NCBI GenBank assembly: GCA_965217565.1 | Contig: CBDCIS010000003.1 | Coordinates: 496,001-560,000 of the forward strand | DNA length: 64,000 nucleotides | Reading direction: 5' to 3' | Source of the DNA: CBDCIS01 sp965217565 | Lineage (GTDB): Bacteria; Chloroflexota; Dehalococcoidia; Lucifugimonadales; CATOSD01 | Shown: piece by piece, positions 25,582 to 33,768 of the stretch | How positions within the stretch are numbered: the stretch's first letter is position 1 | Layout: every line of letters starts with the position of its first letter | Translations under genes and position numbers: made by a program | The notes under the pieces: model-generated | Told to the model about the DNA's origin: nothing | Seen by the model: only the letters and a program-made list of their open reading frames with translations | Database searches by the model: none

Positions 25582-25782
25582 AGCGAGGCCATCAGCGCGG
25601 GGTTCTACCACTCCGAACTCTGGTAGCGAGACTACCCCAGGATTCAGCTTCGCACCATCGGGGAGTTGTTGGAGGGCAAGGAGTTCGAGATACCGGCGCA
25701 TCCCTCCATGTACCGGCCGGGCCAGCGCATAACGCCCTCCGAGGGCCACCAGGGTCTCCTCGAAGATGCCCTTGGTGGGTAG
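25582..25782 (+). pseudogene. Detached C-terminal tail of the DNA methyltransferase, with two in-frame stops upstream and within
   Basis: Reading on in the methyltransferase frame after TGA (25579-25581) gives SEAISAGFYHSELW, a TAG (25624-25626), then RDYPRIQLRTIGELLEGKEF and more, up to a third stop at 25780-25782. The text matches the usual end of type III-like Mod proteins in style (EMRSEAxSAGFYxSxxW, YPRIQxxTIxELLxG, from memory). TGA for CGA (Arg) is a single transition. Other genes in the window use TGA and TAG as normal stops, so recoding is unlikely and decay is the simpler reading. Confidence 0.7.
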
Positions 25783-25804
25783 GCGGACGGGGCAAAGCTG
25801 CGGC

Positions 25805-25969
25805 CTAGGCGACTGGGACGGCGCGTAGGCGACCTGTTCTTAAGACGCGGAAGATGTATGGCCTGTCGGTATACTCCTCGGCGTGAAGAATGGCTTCATA
25901 CGCTCGCAGAAAGCACAGAGCCTTCTCCCAGCTCTTGGCCTCAGACCCCCAGAGATAGAAGCGCGCCAT
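25805..25969 (-). CDS. Small hypothetical protein, 54 aa
   Basis: An open frame from ATG 25969 to TAG 25805 gives a Trp/Tyr-rich amphipathic peptide (MARFYLWGSEAKSWEKALCF, then LRAYEAILHAEEYTDRPYIF). Composition and helix periodicity look protein-like. Upstream in the same frame the text reads QNMA, then TGA, then TQYR before this ATG, so the gene may once have started further upstream with Trp (TGG) at that stop. I know no family. It lies between the decayed methyltransferase and the MBL hydrolase, convergent to the former. Confidence 0.4.
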   Translation of the reverse strand: MARFYLWGSEAKSWEKALCFLRAYEAILHAEEYTDRPYIFRVLRTGRLRAVPVA

Positions 25970-26009
25970 GCGATACTGCGTTCAGGCCATGTTCTGATAG
26001 GCGATTTCC

Positions 26010-26885
26010 CTACCCGATCTGCCTGACCCGTCCCTTCTCCACCTCGAAGGTGTCCAGGTCCTGGCCCACTACGAACTCGCCGCCGTATGTCCTTCGCGTC
26101 GCCTTCGTGATGTCGTCGTCGGTCGCGCCCAGGATGTAGTGGATGTGCGAGTAAACGGCGAGGGCGGGGCGGACCTCGTCATAGACTCGGCCCGCCTCTT
26201 CCGGCGACGTATGGCAGGAGACCACGCGATTGACCAGCGGCGAACTGGCGTCCGCGTCCTCTGGAACCGCTGCCACCTCGTGGATGAGCAGATCGACGCC
26301 CTTCGAGTGTTCGACAAGGCTATCGCAGTAAGTGGTATCGCCGGAGAGCGCGACCGAACGTCCATTGTAGTCAACGCGAAACCCGAACGCAGGCTCGATT
26401 ATCAGGTGCTCCACCGGGAAGGCGGTTACCCTGACCCCGTTCCTCTCGTAAACCACGCCGCTATCGATGTCCGTCGCCTGCATCAGTGCGGGCGAGGAGC
26501 CGAACCCGGCCATGTCCCGCGACGGCTGCCTCGCCTCTACGTCCGCCGCATAGGCCTGCTGGAGGTGCCCCGCCAACCGCTCCGTGCCACTGGGACCGTA
26601 GATGCGAAGCGACTCCTCTCTTCCGCGCATCTGCGGTATCGACCCCGTGAGCCACAGGTCCGGTATGCCCGACACGTGGTCCGAGTGAAGATGGGTGAGG
26701 AACATCACGGTCGCCGTCTTGTAGGTGTTCTCGGCCTGGTGCAATCGCAGCGCCGTCCCGCGTCCGCAATCGAACAGCAGGGTTTCGGAGCCGGCGCGCA
26801 CCAGTGTGCTGATCCCGATCCTGCTCGCCAGGGGTTCAGGCGTCCCGGTGCCGAGCAGCGTTACGCTGAATTCGCCCAACGTCAT
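26010..26885 (-). CDS. MBL-fold metallo-hydrolase (RNase Z/arylsulfatase-like)
   Basis: A 291-aa metallo-beta-lactamase-fold enzyme. The ATG at 26885 was chosen because the family starts at VTLLGTGTPEPLASR; 43 upstream codons overlap the preceding gene and look non-native. Metal ligands are in LTHLHSDHVSG (HxHxDH), Asp in LSGDTTYCDS, and His in HTSPEEAG and YSHIHYI. The layout resembles RNase Z and related phosphodiesterases, but the exosite arm for tRNA is not evident, so another hydrolase activity is likely. It starts 13 nt after the stop of the TPP-enzyme gene, so the two are probably an operon. Confidence 0.82.
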   Translation of the reverse strand: MTLGEFSVTLLGTGTPEPLASRIGISTLVRAGSETLLFDCGRGTALRLHQAENTYKTATVMFLTHLHSDHVSGIPDLWLTGSIPQMRGREESLRIYGPSGTERLAGHLQQAYAADVEARQPSRDMAGFGSSPALMQATDIDSGVVYERNGVRVTAFPVEHLIIEPAFGFRVDYNGRSVALSGDTTYCDSLVEHSKGVDLLIHEVAAVPEDADASSPLVNRVVSCHTSPEEAGRVYDEVRPALAVYSHIHYILGATDDDITKATRRTYGGEFVVGQDLDTFEVEKGRVRQIG

Positions 26886-26898
26886 TCCTCCATGCGTC

Positions 26899-28623
26899 TC
26901 AGGACATGCGGAACGGCGCCGCGGCGCGCCCACCTTGCGGCAACCCAACCGGCAGGTGAACGTTGAGCAGGAACGGGCGATTCTCTTGCTCCACCACGTC
27001 CAGGGCATGGGCAATCGTTTCCGATGACTTGGACTCGTCCTGCAAGTGCACGCCCTCTACGCCGAATCCCTCCGCTATCTTCACAGGATCAATTCCATCC
27101 AGGACCACGCCCGCGTAGTCTCCCGTATCCTTCATCCGCGTGCCGGCCCGCTCGAACGAGCTTGCGACTATCCCGTATGCCTGGTTGTTGGGAATGACGT
27201 AGAGCAGGGGGATGCTATGATGCGCCGCCGTCCAGATGCCTGAGTCCGCGTAGAACATCGAGCCGTCTCCCACCAGTCCCACCACCGGCCGATCCGGGGA
27301 CGCCAACTTGGCCCCGACTGCCGCTCCGATGCCATAGCCCTCCGAGCCTCCGGCTGCCCTGATGTAAACGTTGTTTCCCGGCGTATCGCCGCCGCCTAGT
27401 GTGTCGAGCGGGAGGGCGAACTGCTCTACGGTGACCAGACCTCCACCTCTGCGCTCCAACTCGGAGTCGAGCGCGTTCAACGCGGCGGTGGGATGCACCT
27501 GCGACGGCTGCGCGGTGACGCTCCTTGCGGCCCTCCTGCGCTCCTCGCGAAGGCTGGCGGCCTGCTCACGCGCCCAGTCCCGCCGCTCATCGTATCGACG
27601 AGGGTTCGACTCGCTCAGCAGCAACTCCTCCAGTTGCTCCAGGGTTCGGAATTCGTCCGCCAGAATCCCCAGATCGAGTCCAGGTATGTTCTGAAGGTTG
27701 TCCACGTCCGAGCCGATGGCAATAATCTTCCTGGCAGACGAAAAGACATCGAAATCCTGTGCACTTCCACTGCCGCCGTGGCGCACACCGATGCACAGGA
27801 TGTGGTCCGGGTTGAGCGTGGCCACGGCCTGGTCGATCCGGCCACAGTGCAGCGGGTGTTTGATGGAAACCCCTCGAAGGTCCGCGAACGATGAGGCGAC
27901 CGCCGCGCCGAACCTCTCGGCAAGGCTCGCCACCTTTTGCTCCGCTCCGCTCTTCCAGACGCCGTCACCGACGTAGATCATGGGGCGTTCCGCTTCGTGC
28001 AGCGCTCGCGCCACCTCTTCGAGGTCGCCGTCGGACGGATAGCCGGCTCGCAGGTCGGGCACGCCGCCCTCGATGATGTTCGTGGAGACCTGCTGCGTGC
28101 CCAGCAGCCGGTCATAGACCGCGATGTGAACCGGGCCAACCGGAGGCGTCTTTGCCACTCTGATAGCGCGGTCTATCGCCTGCGGAAGACCCTCCGGCTC
28201 GATCACGGTCCAGTTCGCCTTCGTGAAGGGCGCAGAGATAGAGGTTGGCCCAAAGCTGTGGTCCAGGTCCAGGACGATGCTGTCGGCAAAGCTGCCCGTG
28301 TCGCCCGCAAAGGTGATCACCACCACCGGGAGGCTGCCCTGCCAGACGTTGATTAGCTGCCCCATGCACTGCGCCAACCCGGCGCCGAGGTGAACCACCA
28401 TTACGGCCGGGTCCAACTTGACCTGCGTGTACCCGCCCGCCATGGCGGCTACGCTACCCTCGTGAAGCGCCAGAATCCCGTCAATGCCTGCGCGCATGTG
28501 CAGGGCATCGAAGAAATGCGCCTCCCGCGATCCCGAGTTGTTGAATACGTATTTGACGCCGGACGCGACGAGCTGCTCTACCATGATCTGGGGAGGATTT
28601 CCGGTGAATGGTCTTGTTGGCAT
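26899..28623 (-). CDS. Thiamine pyrophosphate-dependent enzyme (acetolactate synthase/benzoylformate decarboxylase superfamily)
   Basis: A 574-aa three-domain TPP enzyme. The N-terminal pyrimidine-binding domain has the catalytic Glu in LALHEGSVAAMAGGY. The middle domain spans roughly residues 195-340. The C-terminal domain has the TPP/Mg motif GDGSMFYADSGIWTAAHHSI then PLLYVIPNN. Whether it carboligates or decarboxylates cannot be told. The absence of a regulatory-subunit gene and the MBL hydrolase partner argue against a simple acetolactate synthase. The N-terminal NNSGSREAHFFDAL is unusual for IlvB. Confidence 0.82.
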   Translation of the reverse strand: MPTRPFTGNPPQIMVEQLVASGVKYVFNNSGSREAHFFDALHMRAGIDGILALHEGSVAAMAGGYTQVKLDPAVMVVHLGAGLAQCMGQLINVWQGSLPVVVITFAGDTGSFADSIVLDLDHSFGPTSISAPFTKANWTVIEPEGLPQAIDRAIRVAKTPPVGPVHIAVYDRLLGTQQVSTNIIEGGVPDLRAGYPSDGDLEEVARALHEAERPMIYVGDGVWKSGAEQKVASLAERFGAAVASSFADLRGVSIKHPLHCGRIDQAVATLNPDHILCIGVRHGGSGSAQDFDVFSSARKIIAIGSDVDNLQNIPGLDLGILADEFRTLEQLEELLLSESNPRRYDERRDWAREQAASLREERRRAARSVTAQPSQVHPTAALNALDSELERRGGGLVTVEQFALPLDTLGGGDTPGNNVYIRAAGGSEGYGIGAAVGAKLASPDRPVVGLVGDGSMFYADSGIWTAAHHSIPLLYVIPNNQAYGIVASSFERAGTRMKDTGDYAGVVLDGIDPVKIAEGFGVEGVHLQDESKSSETIAHALDVVEQENRPFLLNVHLPVGLPQGGRAAAPFRMS

Positions 28624-28887
28624 GAACGTTGTTCTCCATGATTCGCGTTAGCTGCGCAGGCTTGGAATTCGTCCTAGCATTTGTGGCAGTGTAGCAGTGG
28701 CCCATATTGCCGTCAACCGAAACGGCTCGCTCCGACAAACCCCCACCGACCTCCCGCTCGGTAGGCCCTGGGTAGGCGTCCGCACACGTATATGACGGAG
28801 ACTCTGTGTGCTAGAATCTCTCACGGAGGTTGTGAGTCTGTCGCGGACAGGCAGCAAACACTACACAGGACGAGAACGGTGGCTATC
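28624..28887. other. Divergent intergenic region
   Basis: It lies between the minus-strand TPP-enzyme gene and the plus-strand lipoprotein gene and must carry both promoters. No gene or clear repeat is seen. Confidence 0.35.
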
Positions 28888-30318
28888 ATGACGGCTTTGT
28901 TTGGCGGGCGCGGGATGAGAGTGGCATTACGGGCGACGCTCTTGGGAGCGCTCGCGGCTCTTGCCGTCGCTTGCGGCAGTCAACCCGCGCCCACCGCTGC
29001 GCCCGCGCCAACGTCGACCCTCACGCCAACGCCGATAATCCTGTCCACGGCTACGCCCGCGCCGACGCCCACCTTCGCGCCGACGCCGGTCATCCTGCCC
29101 ACTGTCGCCGTGCCAACGCCCGCGCCCACTCCGGAACCAAGTGGCTCTCTAGCCGAAATGCTCGATGAGATCGAACGCCGCGTTTCCGAGATGCGAGAGA
29201 TTTACGCCTTCGTCGACGTGGACAGGGAGTTCATCGCGAAGGACGAACTGCGTTCACGGCTGCTCGACGACTTCGAGGAAGACAGGGACGAAGTATTGCA
29301 GGCGCAGGAACTGTATGCCACTCTTGGAATACTTGACGAAGACGTCAACCTTATCGAACTGCTCGTGGAGCTTTACTCCGAAGCCGTGCTGGGGTTCTTC
29401 GACACTGACGAAAACAAGATGTACATAGTAAATGACGACACAGATTTCAGTCCGGCGGACGCGCTGACCTACGCGCACGAGTACGCGCACGGCCTTCAGC
29501 ACCGTAACTTCGACCTCAAGGCCGCTTTCGACGCGATGGAAGAATCGGACGAGGACGGGTCGCTCGCCTACCGCGCTCTTGTAGAGGGCGACGCCTCCTT
29601 GGTGGAGGCACTCTACCGAGCCCAGCAATTGAGCGAAGAGGAGCAGGCGCAAGCGCAGGAAGAGTCCGCGTCCCAGTCCTACGACGCGTTCCTGGCGGCT
29701 CCCCACGTGATAAGGGAACTGGTCGTATTCCCATACGTCCATGGCCCCCGGTTCGTGGTGGATCTGTTGCTGGAGAGCAATAGCTGGAAGCTCGTGAACC
29801 AGGCTTTCGAGAGGGTCCCTCTCTCCACCGAGCACATCCTGCATTCCGAAAAGTACCTGGCCTACGAGGAGCCGGTCGAAGTCGTACTTCCCGACGTCCA
29901 GGCCGCGCTTGGAGAAGAGTGGCGGAAGCTCGACGAGGACACGCTCGGCGAGTTCATCCTGATGTCCTACCTGGAAATGGAACTCGAGCCTGAGGAGGCA
30001 GCCGCCGCCGCGGCAGGTTGGGGTGGAGACCGGTATGTCCTCCTGCAGAACGTGGAGGGGGAACGCCTCCTCATATCGAGGGTCACGTGGGACAGCGAAG
30101 CTGACGCGAGCGAGTTCTTCGACGCATTCCAGGCCCTGATGAGCGCGAGGTCGGACGGGGAATGGCGCGCCATCGAAGGCGACGACTCAACCAGGACGAT
30201 AGACCTTGCCAACCAGAGCCTGCTGCTAAGCATCGACTCAGCGGACACGCTCATAATCTTCGCCCCGGACGCCGGCGCTCTCGAGGCGGCTCAAACGGCC
30301 CTCGCCGGGCTTTTGTAA
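28888..30318 (+). CDS. Putative zinc-metallopeptidase-like lipoprotein
   Basis: A 476-aa protein with a lipoprotein signal: hydrophobic LRATLLGALAALAVAC, with lipobox Cys29. A Pro/Thr-rich spacer follows (about residues 32-90, repeating APTP/TPTP), as expected for a cell-surface tether. The folded part begins near residue 95. It contains AHEYAHGLQH, giving an HExxH zinc site (His197, Glu198, His201), and EGDASL about 32 residues later as a candidate third ligand Glu. No established peptidase family is recognised. The C-terminus after residue 350 appears to be a separate alpha/beta domain. The start at 28888 is preferred; ATG 28915 is possible. Confidence 0.7.
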   Translation: MTALFGGRGMRVALRATLLGALAALAVACGSQPAPTAAPAPTSTLTPTPIILSTATPAPTPTFAPTPVILPTVAVPTPAPTPEPSGSLAEMLDEIERRVSEMREIYAFVDVDREFIAKDELRSRLLDDFEEDRDEVLQAQELYATLGILDEDVNLIELLVELYSEAVLGFFDTDENKMYIVNDDTDFSPADALTYAHEYAHGLQHRNFDLKAAFDAMEESDEDGSLAYRALVEGDASLVEALYRAQQLSEEEQAQAQEESASQSYDAFLAAPHVIRELVVFPYVHGPRFVVDLLLESNSWKLVNQAFERVPLSTEHILHSEKYLAYEEPVEVVLPDVQAALGEEWRKLDEDTLGEFILMSYLEMELEPEEAAAAAAGWGGDRYVLLQNVEGERLLISRVTWDSEADASEFFDAFQALMSARSDGEWRAIEGDDSTRTIDLANQSLLLSIDSADTLIIFAPDAGALEAAQTALAGLL

Positions 30319-30343
30319 CAGTTGCCCAGCCAATGCCCCAGTG

Positions 30344-30388
30344 CGGGCAATCCCTTGTGGTCGCCTTGGCTGGTCATCCAATGGCCAC
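30344..30388 (+). repeat. Dispersed intergenic repeat A, copy 5
   Basis: GGGCAATCCCTTGTGGTCGC followed by CTTGGCTGGTCATCCAATGG. It lies between the lipoprotein gene and the transketolase promoter. Confidence 0.8.
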
Positions 30389-30446
30389 CTACCAAATTGA
30401 AATGGGTTCAGGCATGGGATTCGGCCTAGAACTTGCCCTTAACGAT

Positions 30447-30455
30447 TGTTATAAT
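30447..30455 (+). promoter_or_regulatory. Extended -10 promoter of the transketolase operon
   Basis: TGTTATAAT is a perfect extended -10 (TGn plus TATAAT). It would place the transcript start about 26 nt before the GTG at 30488. No good -35 is seen, which is usual for extended -10 promoters. Confidence 0.55.
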
Positions 30456-30487
30456 AGCCGCAACGCGACCAGGAGGTGCATGTCATA

Positions 30488-31381
30488 GTGTTCAGCGCGG
30501 ACGAAAACGCGGCGGTTCCCGAGACACCTGCCAGCGCCTCGACCAGGAGCAACCACCAGGCCCAGAAGCCCATGGTTAACCTCGATGAACTGAAGAGCAT
30601 CGCTCGCAGGCTCCGGGGCAGCATTTTGACAATGATAACCGAAGCCAACAGTGGGCATCCCGGCGGCTCCCTGTCTGCCGTAGAAATCCTGACGTCGCTG
30701 TACTTCCGCACGCTTCGGCACAGGTCGGACGACCCTTCGTGGGCGGACCGCGACCGCTTTGTGCTGAGCAAGGCGCACGCCTGCCCCGTGCTATACGCGG
30801 CGCTTGCCGAGGCTGGCTACTTTCCGCATGAGGAGCTTATGAGCTTCCGCAAGATCAACAGCCGGCTCCAGGGCCACGCCCACGTCAAGACGCCGGGCGT
30901 CGAGATGTCGGGCGGTTCGCTGGGGCAGGGTCTCTCTTTCGGCGTAGGAACGGCCCTCGCGGCGCGCTTGGACGGGAGACCGACCCGCACCTACGTGCTG
31001 CTGGGCGATGGCGAGTGCGACGAAGGACAGATATGGGAGGCGGCGATGTCGGCGGCCCACTACGAGCTCGACAACCTCGTCGCCATCATTGACCGCAACG
31101 GCATCCAGAACGACCGCTGGACCTACGAGGTTATGAACCTGGAGCCGCTTCCGGCAAAGTGGCGCGCCTTTGGTTGGCACACGCTCGAGATCGACGGCCA
31201 CGACATTTCGCGTCTCATCGACGCCCTCGATGAGGCGAGCGCGACCACAGGCAAACCCACCGCAATCATCGCCAAGACAGTCAAGGGCAAGGGCGTCAGC
31301 TTCATGGAAAACAACCCCAACTTCCACGGCAAGGCGCCCAGCAGGGAGCAGCTCGCCCTGGCCCTCGAGGAGATAGGCTAA
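30488..31381 (+). CDS. Transketolase, N-terminal (TPP-binding) subunit
   Basis: A 297-aa subunit of a split transketolase. GTG 30488 was chosen because AGGAGG ends 11 nt before it; another GTG at 30476 overlaps that site, and a shorter form from ATG 30572 is possible. The TPP/Mg motif is GDGECDEGQIWEAAMSAAHY, with the N further on in IDRNGIQ. EANSGHPGGSLS, SKAHACPVLYA and GGSLGQGLS are standard transketolase segments. It works with the C-terminal subunit encoded 24 nt downstream to interconvert pentose- and hexose-phosphates; alternatively the pair acts on another ketose. The N-terminal 28 residues are disordered-looking. Confidence 0.88.
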   Translation: MFSADENAAVPETPASASTRSNHQAQKPMVNLDELKSIARRLRGSILTMITEANSGHPGGSLSAVEILTSLYFRTLRHRSDDPSWADRDRFVLSKAHACPVLYAALAEAGYFPHEELMSFRKINSRLQGHAHVKTPGVEMSGGSLGQGLSFGVGTALAARLDGRPTRTYVLLGDGECDEGQIWEAAMSAAHYELDNLVAIIDRNGIQNDRWTYEVMNLEPLPAKWRAFGWHTLEIDGHDISRLIDALDEASATTGKPTAIIAKTVKGKGVSFMENNPNFHGKAPSREQLALALEEIG

Positions 31382-31405
31382 CCCGCGCCAGAAAAGGAAC
31401 GCCAA

Positions 31406-32350
31406 ATGGCCGACACCGCTTCTACCAGAGAAATCGCAGGACAGGCGCTGGCGCAGCTAGGCGCGGAGTATCCCAACCTCGTCGTGCTGGGCGGCGACCT
31501 CAACATCTCCACCTTCGCCTATCTCTTTGGCGAGAAGTACCCTGACCGCTTCTTCGATTTTGGCCCGGCGGAGCAGAACATCGTTAGCGTCGCGGCTGGT
31601 ATGGCCTCGTCCGGCAAGATTCCCGTCGTAAGCACCTTCGCGGTGTTCTCTACCAGCAGGCCGCACGACCAGTTGCGAGTCGGCGTATCCCAGCCTCGCC
31701 TCAACGTCAAAGTCGTCGCTACCCACAGCGGCATTATCACCGGCGAGGACGGAGTATCCGCCCAGAGCATCGAAGACATCGCCCTCATGTGCGCGCTGCC
31801 CGAGTTCACCGTCATCGTGCCCGCCGATGCTCCCGAGGCCGTCAATGCCGTGCGGAGCGCGGTAGCCACGGAGGGGCCGTTCTACGTTCGCCTCTCCCGC
31901 TCGGCCACGCCGGTGGTACACGACAACGGATACAGCTTTGAGGTGGGCAGGGCGGAAACGATGCGGGACGGCGGCGACGTAGCGCTGATAGCCTGTGGCG
32001 TCATGGTAGGCGTCGCGCTGGAGGCGGCGCAAACCCTGGCCGGCGAGGGCATCTCCTGCAGAGTACTCAACATGGCGACCGTCAAGCCCCTGGACGAGGA
32101 GGCTGTCGTCGAGGCCGCGCGCGAGACCGGCGCCATCGTGACGGCCGAGGAGCATTACGTGATGGGTGGGCTGGGGAGCATGGTGTCCCAGGTGTTAGTC
32201 CGCGAGGCACCCGCGCCCCAGGAACTCGTCGCCCTGACCGGCTATGCGGAGTCCGGCCCGCCCGACGCCCTCATGGACAAGTACCACCTGACCGCGCGGG
32301 CCGTGTCGCAGGCCGCCCGCAAGGCCATCGCCAGAAAGACCGCGTCATAG
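31406..32350 (+). CDS. Transketolase, C-terminal (pyrimidine-binding) subunit
   Basis: A 314-aa subunit with the transketolase pyrimidine domain. FDFGPAEQNIVSVAAGMAS supplies the catalytic Glu, TGEDGVSAQSIEDIALM follows, and the C-terminal transketolase_C domain runs from residue 190 (GYSFEVGRAETMRDGGDVAL). Together with the preceding subunit it forms the complete enzyme. Split transketolases are common in archaea and in Chloroflexota. Its stop lies 3 bp from the stop of the convergent ffh gene. Confidence 0.88.
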   Translation: MADTASTREIAGQALAQLGAEYPNLVVLGGDLNISTFAYLFGEKYPDRFFDFGPAEQNIVSVAAGMASSGKIPVVSTFAVFSTSRPHDQLRVGVSQPRLNVKVVATHSGIITGEDGVSAQSIEDIALMCALPEFTVIVPADAPEAVNAVRSAVATEGPFYVRLSRSATPVVHDNGYSFEVGRAETMRDGGDVALIACGVMVGVALEAAQTLAGEGISCRVLNMATVKPLDEEAVVEAARETGAIVTAEEHYVMGGLGSMVSQVLVREAPAPQELVALTGYAESGPPDALMDKYHLTARAVSQAARKAIARKTAS

Positions 32351-32353
32351 CTC

Positions 32354-33709
32354 TCAGACGCCGAAGATGTTGCCTCCCTGGCTCATCATCCGCCTCATCT
32401 GGCGTTTGCCCTTGCCCGACGTCATCTGCCGGATCATCTTCTGCATCTGGCGGAACTGGTTCAGAAGCTGGTTTACGTCCTGCGGCGTAGTGCCGCTTCC
32501 CCGCGCGATACGACGCCTGCGGCTTCCGCCGATGATCTCCGGCTTTCCCCGCTCCTGCGGCGTCATCGAGTAGATGATAGCCTCCACCTTCTTCAGTTGT
32601 TCCTCGCCCAGGTCGTCCTCCGAGACTCGGCCCTTTATATTGGAAAACCCCGGAATCATCTCCACTATCTGGCTGAGCGGCCCCATGCTCTTGAGCTGCT
32701 GAAGCTGAGCTAGGAAGTCCTCCAGGTCGAACGTCGCCTGGCGTATTTTCCTCTCTATCTCCAGCGCCTGCTGCTCGCTGAAGGTGGTCTGAGCCTTCTC
32801 GATGAGTGTCAGCATGTCGCCCATGCCCAGGATGCGAGAGGCCAGTCTATCTGGATAGTACTGTTCGAGGGCATCCACTCGCTCCCCGACGCCGGTGAAC
32901 TTGATTGGTATTCCCGTCACCGCGGTTATGGAGAGCACCGCGCCGCCCCTGGCGTCGCCGTCCATTTTGGTCAGGATGAGCCCTGTGACGCCGATGCGTT
33001 CATGAAACTCCTGGGCGGCAGTGACGGCGTCCTGTCCGGCCATCGAGTCCACCACCAGCAGCGTTTCAATGGGCGAAATGGCCGACTTCACCTCTTCGAG
33101 TTCGCTCATCAGCTCGTCGTCAACCTGGAAGCGTCCCGCCGTATCCACTATGGCCCATGCCGCGTCCCGCTCGACGGCCCTTTTGACGCCGTCCCGCGCC
33201 ACCCTCGAGGTGGATTGGGACGTCCCCGCCTGATAGACCTCGACGCCAATCTGCTTGCCCAGCGTCTCGAGCTGCTGGATGGCGGCAGGCCTCTGGAGGT
33301 CCGCCGCTATCAGAACAGGCCTCTGTCCAGACTGGCTCAGGTGTCTCGCGAGCTTGGCGGCCGTCGTCGTCTTGCCCGAGCCGTTCAGCCCAATCATCAT
33401 CACCACCGACGGCTGGCGAGGGCTCGCCTCGAGGCGATGAGTTCCGCCGTCCAGCGTCGCCGTCAGCTCTTCGTTGGCGATCTTGACGACCTGCTGCGCG
33501 GGGTTGAGGCTCTTGAGCAACTCCTCCTGAAGGGAGCGTTCGCGTATCCTGCCGACGAGGTTGCGGGCAACCCTGAAGTTGACGTCCGCCTCCAGCAGCG
33601 CCAGCCGCACCTCTCGCAGCGCCGCGTCAACGTCCTTCTCCGTCAGCCTGCCCTTATTGCCCAGGCCCTTGAATACGCCGTTCAGCTTCTCGGTCAACGC
33701 CTCGAACAA
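32354..33709 (-). CDS. ffh: Signal recognition particle protein Ffh
   Basis: A 451-aa SRP54-type GTPase. The N domain spans residues 1-85. The G domain carries P-loop GLNGSGKTTTAAKLA, DTAGRFQ and TKMDGDARGG. The C-terminal M domain is methionine-rich (FRQMQKMIRQMTSGKGKRQM) and binds 4.5S RNA and signal sequences. It targets membrane proteins cotranslationally with FtsY. I did not recognise an ffs RNA gene in the window. The gene is followed upstream on the same strand by hrcA. Confidence 0.96.
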   Translation of the reverse strand: MFEALTEKLNGVFKGLGNKGRLTEKDVDAALREVRLALLEADVNFRVARNLVGRIRERSLQEELLKSLNPAQQVVKIANEELTATLDGGTHRLEASPRQPSVVMMIGLNGSGKTTTAAKLARHLSQSGQRPVLIAADLQRPAAIQQLETLGKQIGVEVYQAGTSQSTSRVARDGVKRAVERDAAWAIVDTAGRFQVDDELMSELEEVKSAISPIETLLVVDSMAGQDAVTAAQEFHERIGVTGLILTKMDGDARGGAVLSITAVTGIPIKFTGVGERVDALEQYYPDRLASRILGMGDMLTLIEKAQTTFSEQQALEIERKIRQATFDLEDFLAQLQQLKSMGPLSQIVEMIPGFSNIKGRVSEDDLGEEQLKKVEAIIYSMTPQERGKPEIIGGSRRRRIARGSGTTPQDVNQLLNQFRQMQKMIRQMTSGKGKRQMRRMMSQGGNIFGV

Positions 33710-33768
33710 ATGCTTACACCCCTAGGCCGAATGCGCCGCGTCCCCAACTGACAACTGACCGCCCGCCG

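Noticed and set aside
24151..25782. Alternative genetic code or stop-codon recoding to explain TGA and TAG in the methyltransferase
   Set aside because: TGA, TAG and TAA all end intact conserved genes in the window, so recoding of either is not supported; decay is simpler.
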